Below are positions 58,965 through 64,000 of a stretch of DNA of 64,000 nucleotides, in pieces; position 1 is the first letter of the stretch, and each line of letters starts with the position of its first letter. This stretch comes from Zhengitettix transpicula (taxonomy: Eukaryota > Arthropoda > Insecta > Orthoptera > Tetrigidae): positions 74,696,509 through 74,760,508 of the forward strand of contig CM073594.1 of NCBI GenBank assembly GCA_037074705.1. The letters are read 5' to 3'. The notes beneath the pieces are model-generated. The model searched no databases. It saw only the letters and a program-made list of their open reading frames with translations, and had not been told where the DNA came from. Both the position numbers and the translations under genes were made by a program.

Positions 58965-59795
58965 CCCCCCCCCCACCCTCAACAAACCCTCTAAGATCAA
59001 ACAACTCCCTCATCCCCACAAAAAATCCTTTTATCTTAGGGCTCATTCTCGACTCTTAACTTTCCTGGCAACTACCTCACCCAATAAATGAAAAACAAAT
59101 TAAAATCACTATAAACCTTACTCAACAGAAACTCCCATTTAACTATAACACACCAAAAGATTAATATAACTCTCCTTCATTCAACCTATTTGGACCTACT
59201 CCTACTCCATTTGGGATTCCCCTGTGAAAAACCACTCCCAGAAAATCCAAATCCCAACAAAACAAGATCCTCCGCACGATCACCAACTCCCTCTGGTTCC
59301 TTCGTAACTCCGTCATCCATCAATACATAAAAATTCCCACCATGGTCAGCAAAATAAACAAAACAACCTTTCCCTGATCAAATTGTCCGTCCATTACCCC
59401 AGTCCCACAGTAGAACAATTCTACACCAATCTCCCCCGTCCTCATCCAGACCGACGCAAACTTCCCTTAGATAACATCCTCTCCCCTGAGCACTCAAGCA
59501 TCTCCTGACAGCTACCGTTATCGTATACTCCACAACCACATTCCGTTGACAACATCTACAATCCTACCCCAACATTCCCCTACATATCAAACCACGTCTA
59601 CAGCTAACCAAAAACACATCCGAACTTCCTCCCAAATCCTCTCATAACTACACCAACAAGGAACATAAGGGCAAGAAGATTATTGGACCAACCGCCTGTT
59701 TCACGTAACCATTGTATATTTTAACTCGTTTTAGTTAACTCAGATGTAAAATATAAGGATTAAATTTTTGATAATAAATAAATAAATGTAGTGTC
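58965..59795 (+). pseudogene. Second Jockey-like LINE, 3' end
   Basis: Frames read YLGLILDS...LTWQ-type residues, then LFGPTPTPFGI and QNKILRTITNSLWFLRNSVI followed by HQYIKIPTM. This corresponds to the Jockey C-terminal pattern (...NKxLRxITNAPWxxRNxxxHxDL.I.T). It is C-rich, with many stops. The 3' UTR ends in GATAATAAATAAATAAA at ~59790, a typical LINE tail. The start is near a C run at 58963-58976 and is 5' truncated. It belongs to a different family from the 57.8 kb fragment, judging by its sequence and base bias. Confidence 0.75.
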
Positions 59796-61080
59796 TGCAT
59801 CACTTTCGTCCAGCGGTTGTTACTAATCTGATTGCTTGGATATTTTTAATAGTATCATTGCACCCTATTTGTCTCGCGTGTACTCTGTCTGTAATGTTGC
59901 AATTGGCTCGTTGTAGGTGTCCATGGACAACTAAAAAATTCTCCGGAAGTCTGCTGACTAAGTTTCATTCTATACGGTTATCATGCCAATGGGTAATAGT
60001 TCGTTAGCCGACAACCAGTCGCACTAATTAGCCAAGCTCGTTATTGTTTGAATTATAAAGGTATTTTTCCACGGAGACTTGAGTGTTCCTAATTGGGAGG
60101 TGTTGGTCCATCTGGTTTGTCTCGCTTACTTTTGTTCGGGAGGAGGTCCGTCGTACGGAGAGTGAGATTTATCGCATCCTTTTTCGCTCACTCTGTCTCT
60201 CTCTGGAGAACCGGAAGTCGCCGCTAATGGGCTTCCATGTCGAAACGCGCCGTTGAACAATGCCTACGTGAAACGTACATGTGTGTTTGTGTGTACTGGA
60301 AAATCGTAAATGGAAACTCTAGTGCCTTAATGGCTCAGATAGGCTCGTAGGACGACGAATAAAACTCACGCACAACTGCAGCAGAAATGAAGGGAGAAAA
60401 CACACAAACCACGGCAACATTAATGTAGTAAAATTAAATAAAAATAACCGCGGAGAGACGCCGTAAAATAAAAACCGAATCAAGGGTAATGTAAATTTTA
60501 AAACAAAAATTCGGACCCCTCTTCTGGACCTGAAGACCAAGAAGTCGATCTACTGGAAAAACATTCAACCAACTGATATTAATTGAAATTTCCTATTAGA
60601 TAAAGGTCCCGAGTGTCTTCACGCACTCAGAAAATAAATCTGGGTCTAAAATAAGACAACCTAACACCTCTTGAGTTTCCGTCAGAATAAATATACTTGT
60701 TAAACGATGAAATGAGTTGCCAATCATTCCATAAACGATCAATTATTGAATGTACGATTGTATTCTTGAATGAGAAAAATAGCCTTTTGAAAGAACGCCA
60801 AAGAAATTGGATAAATTAATAATTAAGTTAATCCGACAATCATTACATCAAAGTTTCTGTTTCTGAGCCTTTAAATTACCTCAAGACAGTCCCATCAACG
60901 CCATCTGTCTGGTAGCTCAAGTGCTAAACAGATATTTTTTAATTTTATTTTCCAATATAATAAAAGAATTGAGGGACAATAAGACCTCCCAAACTTTGAA
61001 CAACCTGTGGCCGAGATCGTTAAATATTGTTTAATAAATTAACAGAAAAACGCCCAATTTGTGTAAATAAGTGTATATAA
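59796..61080. other. Unassigned unique DNA
   Basis: 59.8-60.3 kb is mixed composition with TAAT-rich words and CT repeats. No exon is recognised. 60.3-61.08 kb is AT-rich. Confidence 0.4.
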
Positions 61081-61112
61081 GTCACCTGAAACCAAAACAA
61101 TCGTTAAAAAGT

Positions 61113-61400
61113 TACGACGTTTCGTCCACAATGTTGTGATTTCATCGGGTAATAGACCTAAATGAAAACAAACTTTATATACTAAATTAGAAGCGTACAA
61201 TTAACAGTAGAAAATTATTCATATTTTAAGTTTTGAATTAATTTTGATAAAATTTAAATTATACAATCTTAAGATATTTTGAATGTATTAATATATGTAT
61301 ATGTTACAAATTATGTATTGAAATAAAAAATAATGTATACATTTTCCTTATTTAGGTCTATAATCTGATGAAATCCCAAAATTTGTGGACGAAACGTCGT
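61113..61400. mobile_element. Hammerhead-like inverted pair 7, best core match
   Basis: The minus arm (61113-61149) reads CCGATGAAATCACAACATTG, TGGAC, GAAACGTCGTAA. The plus arm (61363-61400) reads CTGATGAAATCCCAAAATTT, GTGGAC, GAAACGTCGTAA. Both keep the core and the GAAAC-GTC-GTA end that would give a 2 bp stem III and a GUA cleavage triplet. Each has one extra A between CTGATGA and stem II. The spacer of ~210 bp is AT-rich. Confidence 0.65.
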
Positions 61401-61429
61401 AATATTGTAATGATTTTTTGGTTCTAATT

Positions 61430-61920
61430 TGAATAATACTCATTCTTTCGGCCAAATTTTCCATTATTTTGTTTATTTATGGAAAACAAATGAAAAATCA
61501 GACTAAATTTCTTTGTGATATTAAATTTAAAAAATCATTGTGGTGAAAGGGAAACTATAATAAAAAACGAGAAGGAATAGAATGTAAGAGAAAAACTTAG
61601 AAATAATGATGGGTGTCAAACCCAATTATTGTGGGGAAAAAGAAATGGCAAAGAAGGTAAAAATTAAAGGCACACGGGTTTGTAACGATCCCGCTAAAGT
61701 CAAGCTAGTGAGGAGCAGCACAGGAAGACAATTTGTCCAGCCCAGAGGCCATCGCTTCGTTACGGAGTCCACGAGACGGATTCAAAGAGAGACAAAATAA
61801 AAAGGGTGGGTAGGAGGGGAAAGGAATTTTTCAAAAAATATCCCAAGAAATCAGGGATATAGTAGATTAGTGAAAAAAAAAGATCAGTAAACAAATTAAA
61901 ATGCCACCCGTCACAGAATA
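61430..61920. other. Unassigned DNA with a 64-codon basic frame
   Basis: The open frame at 61606-61800 starts MMGVKPNYCGEKEMAKK and is lysine/arginine-rich. No family is recognised and no supporting signals are seen. Treated as unproven. Confidence 0.3.
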
Positions 61921-61921
61921 A

Positions 61922-61933
61922 ATAAATATATAT

Positions 61934-61997
<64 letters not shown>
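61922..61997. repeat. (TA)n microsatellite
   Basis: A long TA tract with a single AAATA break. Minus-strand frames rich in I-Y here are artefacts of it. Confidence 0.95.
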
Positions 61998-61999
<2 letters not shown>

Positions 62000-62234
62000 G
62001 AATAGATACACTCAGTCGAGAGAACTCCGTCATTTAGACGATTATGTTTGAAATCGATGTAATATTCTTCTAATAAATAAAATATAATTACGTGTGTGAT
62101 TGTTAGTGTGTATGTTTCCATACAAATCTAGACCCGTAGAGCAAATTTCGTGAATTTCGTTCACGTGTTCCTTTCGAACCGGAAAGAAACACTGTGGTGG
62201 TAATACACGTCTACCTCTCCCGGAGTGGAGGTGG

Positions 62235-62600
62235 AATTTTCAAAAATTCTCAAATGGACGATTTTTTCGGCATTTAATTATTTTTCGGGTAATTGAGATG
62301 TTTTTTTGTGTATAATATAATCCCTTACGGCATGGGAAGGAACACCCTTAGAGGTGGGGGTGGGGGTGGCGTGGCGTTACATATCAAATAACGCGAAAAC
62401 AACCAAGATTGGAGTAAAATCCGAGGTTATGGATGTCGCTTAATTTAATTATGGTAGTCAAGTTGCCGTTTAAGCCCCCAGGGGGAGTGGAAATGACGGA
62501 GGTGAAAATTTTCAAACATTTAAACGGCCGATATGAGTGTGAAATAAATATTTTTCGGGGTAAATGAGATAGCTAGTGTTTATAATTTTAACATATGAAT
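62235..62600 (+). repeat. T250 repeat, about 1.4 monomers
   Basis: GGCATGGGAAGGAACACCCTTAG, GGCGTGGCGTTACAT, AACGCGAAAACAACCAAGATTGG, GGATGTCGCTTAATTTAAT and GCCCCCAGGGGGAGTGG follow the monomer. A second partial unit starts at ~62525. Confidence 0.7.
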
Positions 62601-62621
62601 GAATTCAAAACTCTCTATTAC

Positions 62622-62660
62622 CTGATAAAGTCGCAAAATTGCGGGCGAAAGATCGTAATA
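62622..62660 (+). repeat. Hammerhead-like arm, single
   Basis: CCTGATAAAGTCGCAAAATT, GCGGGC, GAAAGATCGTAATATTG. The stem is GC-containing (CGCAA/TTGCG). It directly follows the T250 unit. Confidence 0.45.
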
Positions 62661-62937
62661 TTGTAAAAAAAAATAGTTAAATAACACTTTCTTTTCTGAC
62701 AAATTGGCAATTTTTCAGTTTATTTATTAAATTTATTTCTTTGCTATAATTTTGGTGTAAAAATCATTAAATAATCTTACGATTTTGTCTGCCCGATTCT
62801 TTTATTTACAAAATTTAAATGTATAAAAATAAAACGATGAAAGTAACACATCATATAGAAACACTGCAGGACTGAATCGAGGTTGCAACACGGAAATATG
62901 TTTACATGTGCTTGCGTTTAGGTCCATGAAATACGAG

Positions 62938-63098
62938 TAGAAGGAAGAGCAGTAATAGGAACGCCCCGCATTACATGGGATGACAGGATTGAGAGAATTG
63001 GTCGGAAGTGAGGAAATACTGTACTGGAAATGAGGGGTTTGTGTGAAAACAGGTTGGAGTGGCGGAGACAGACAGAACGCGAATACCCCGACGCATAA
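62938..63098 (+). pseudogene. RTE/CR1-type LINE C-terminal fragment
   Basis: The frame reads VEGRAVIGTPRITWDDRIER, stop, then GLCENRLEWRRQTEREYPDA and a stop. It matches the terminal pattern of endonuclease-reverse transcriptases (GRxxxGRPRxxWxD...L..DRxxWR). There is one in-frame stop. Nothing upstream aligns, so it is a 5'-truncated relic. Confidence 0.6.
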
Positions 63099-63540
63099 GG
63101 GATTAGAAGAAGTGCTTTTGTTTAATATATTATAAAGACAGCTATTAGAGTGACGTCTGAGACTGCGAGGTGGAATGACTGAGTAAAATACACGAGAAAG
63201 AATCCAAATAATTATTAAATAATTTTGAAGTGAAAAATAAACATTTAGGAAAAAAAATGAAAATTTTTAATATCTGAAAAGAGGTAACTGATATTAACAC
63301 AGAGACAGAAAAAATTTGAAGATACTCTGAAGTTTTATTTAATTATTAAACAATTCCACAGGAAAGGTCAGATATTACAGACCTTTCATATAATTCATTT
63401 TATTTGCATTTAAAAATGAAACTAAACAGAGAAGTTTGTGACTATAAGTTTTTTTAACGTTTACTAAACTGATTTTACGATTACTACTAGAAAAAGTTTA
63501 GGAACTTTTAAGTGGGTGAAACGATATTGACTGAAGCGAA
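63099..63540. other. Unassigned AT-rich DNA
   Basis: Nothing recognised. Confidence 0.5.
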
Positions 63541-63544
63541 ACGA

Positions 63545-63790
63545 TTGTTTTTCAAGAAGCTGACGTTAACGTCTGATGTTCCTCAAGGTTCAGTATTGGA
63601 CCCAAGTTTCTCTACAAGCTTTTAATTTTCCAGTTTAAACCGGAACTAGAAAGGTTGTTGAATACGGGCTAATTAAAGAATCTACGCTCTATTCTTTAGT
63701 GATATTTCAATGTTTGAAACCTGCATTACGTTTAGTGTCGCTCAAGGTCTAGTATTCAACCCAGGAACGGTTTCAAATTTCCCAATATAT
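63545..63790 (+). pseudogene. LINE reverse transcriptase relics
   Basis: At 63568-63612 TSDVPQGSVLDPSFST is the SGxPQGSxLGPxLF reverse transcriptase motif. At ~63725-63770 a second weaker version reads FSVAQGLVFNPG. The surrounding frames are broken. It may be two overlapping relics or an internal duplication. Confidence 0.5.
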
Positions 63791-64000
63791 AACACAAGAA
63801 TGAAATATTAAAGCTAATACTTTACTAAAATACGTATGCATGTCCACCCACTTCTCAATAGATAATAAATATTATATGTTTCCATTTCAACCACAAATTG
63901 ATTCTACGAAACGTAACTAGCTCTATATAACGTAGTCAAAGAGATTTTAAAAATGGTTATTTGTATACACAGACGCATACATGTGTTATTAACAACCATA

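Noticed and set aside
61760..62121. Tyrosine/isoleucine-rich frames
   Set aside because: They are translations of the (TA)n tract.

Overview
The window looks like nuclear DNA from an invertebrate animal, most likely an arthropod with a repeat-rich genome. The evidence is as follows. It is AT-rich and has no operons, no Shine-Dalgarno-led gene runs and no intact gene. It carries decayed animal-type non-LTR retrotransposons (CR1-like, Jockey-like, RTE-like), a mariner-type transposase remnant, tRNA-derived sequences, LTR-like elements with a primer-binding-site-like motif, (TA)n and (CA)n microsatellites, and consensus splice sites such as CAG|GTAAGT. The species cannot be named from the sequence.

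Layout. 0-6.4 kb: two copies of a ~500 bp retroposon (called R500 here), two ~1 kb TG...CA elements set in TA-rich tracts, and the first hammerhead-like inverted pair. 6.4-10.7 kb: mostly unique DNA with two CREB-type palindromes, another R500, a second inverted pair and a deleted mariner. 11.2-12.8 kb: a CpG-rich, promoter-like block followed by the best candidate coding exon (12576-12669). 12.9-16.05 kb: a broken CR1-like LINE with an R500 copy inserted inside its reverse transcriptase. 16.2-20.1 kb: three R500 copies around unique DNA. 20.8-27.2 kb: a degenerate pyrimidine-rich array, another TA-flanked element, a 638 bp tandem duplication, a possible small secreted protein and an array of ~250 bp monomers (T250). 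27-38 kb: mostly unique DNA with two clear hammerhead-like inverted pairs. 38-52 kb: a tRNA-Trp-like pseudogene, an LTR with a tRNA-Lys-like primer-binding site, a ~98 bp purine-rich array, more T250 and more inverted pairs. 52-64 kb: tandem duplications, a tRNA-derived SINE, two adjacent TA-flanked elements, then remnants of at least four LINE fragments and a 36 bp perfect hairpin element.

The most unusual signal is a set of at least eight inverted pairs of a motif resembling the hammerhead ribozyme core (CTGATGA, a short stem, GAAAC, NNN, GT). Each pair has the minus-strand copy first and the plus-strand copy second. A second hairpin family shares the GAAACGTCG end. Hammerhead motifs are known in Penelope-like retroelements, but this regular inverted two-arm layout is not the tandem arrangement I know from that literature. 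It may be a non-autonomous family worth describing.

No complete protein-coding gene is claimed. Candidate exons are given with low confidence. Most longer open frames lie in repeats and are not listed as genes.
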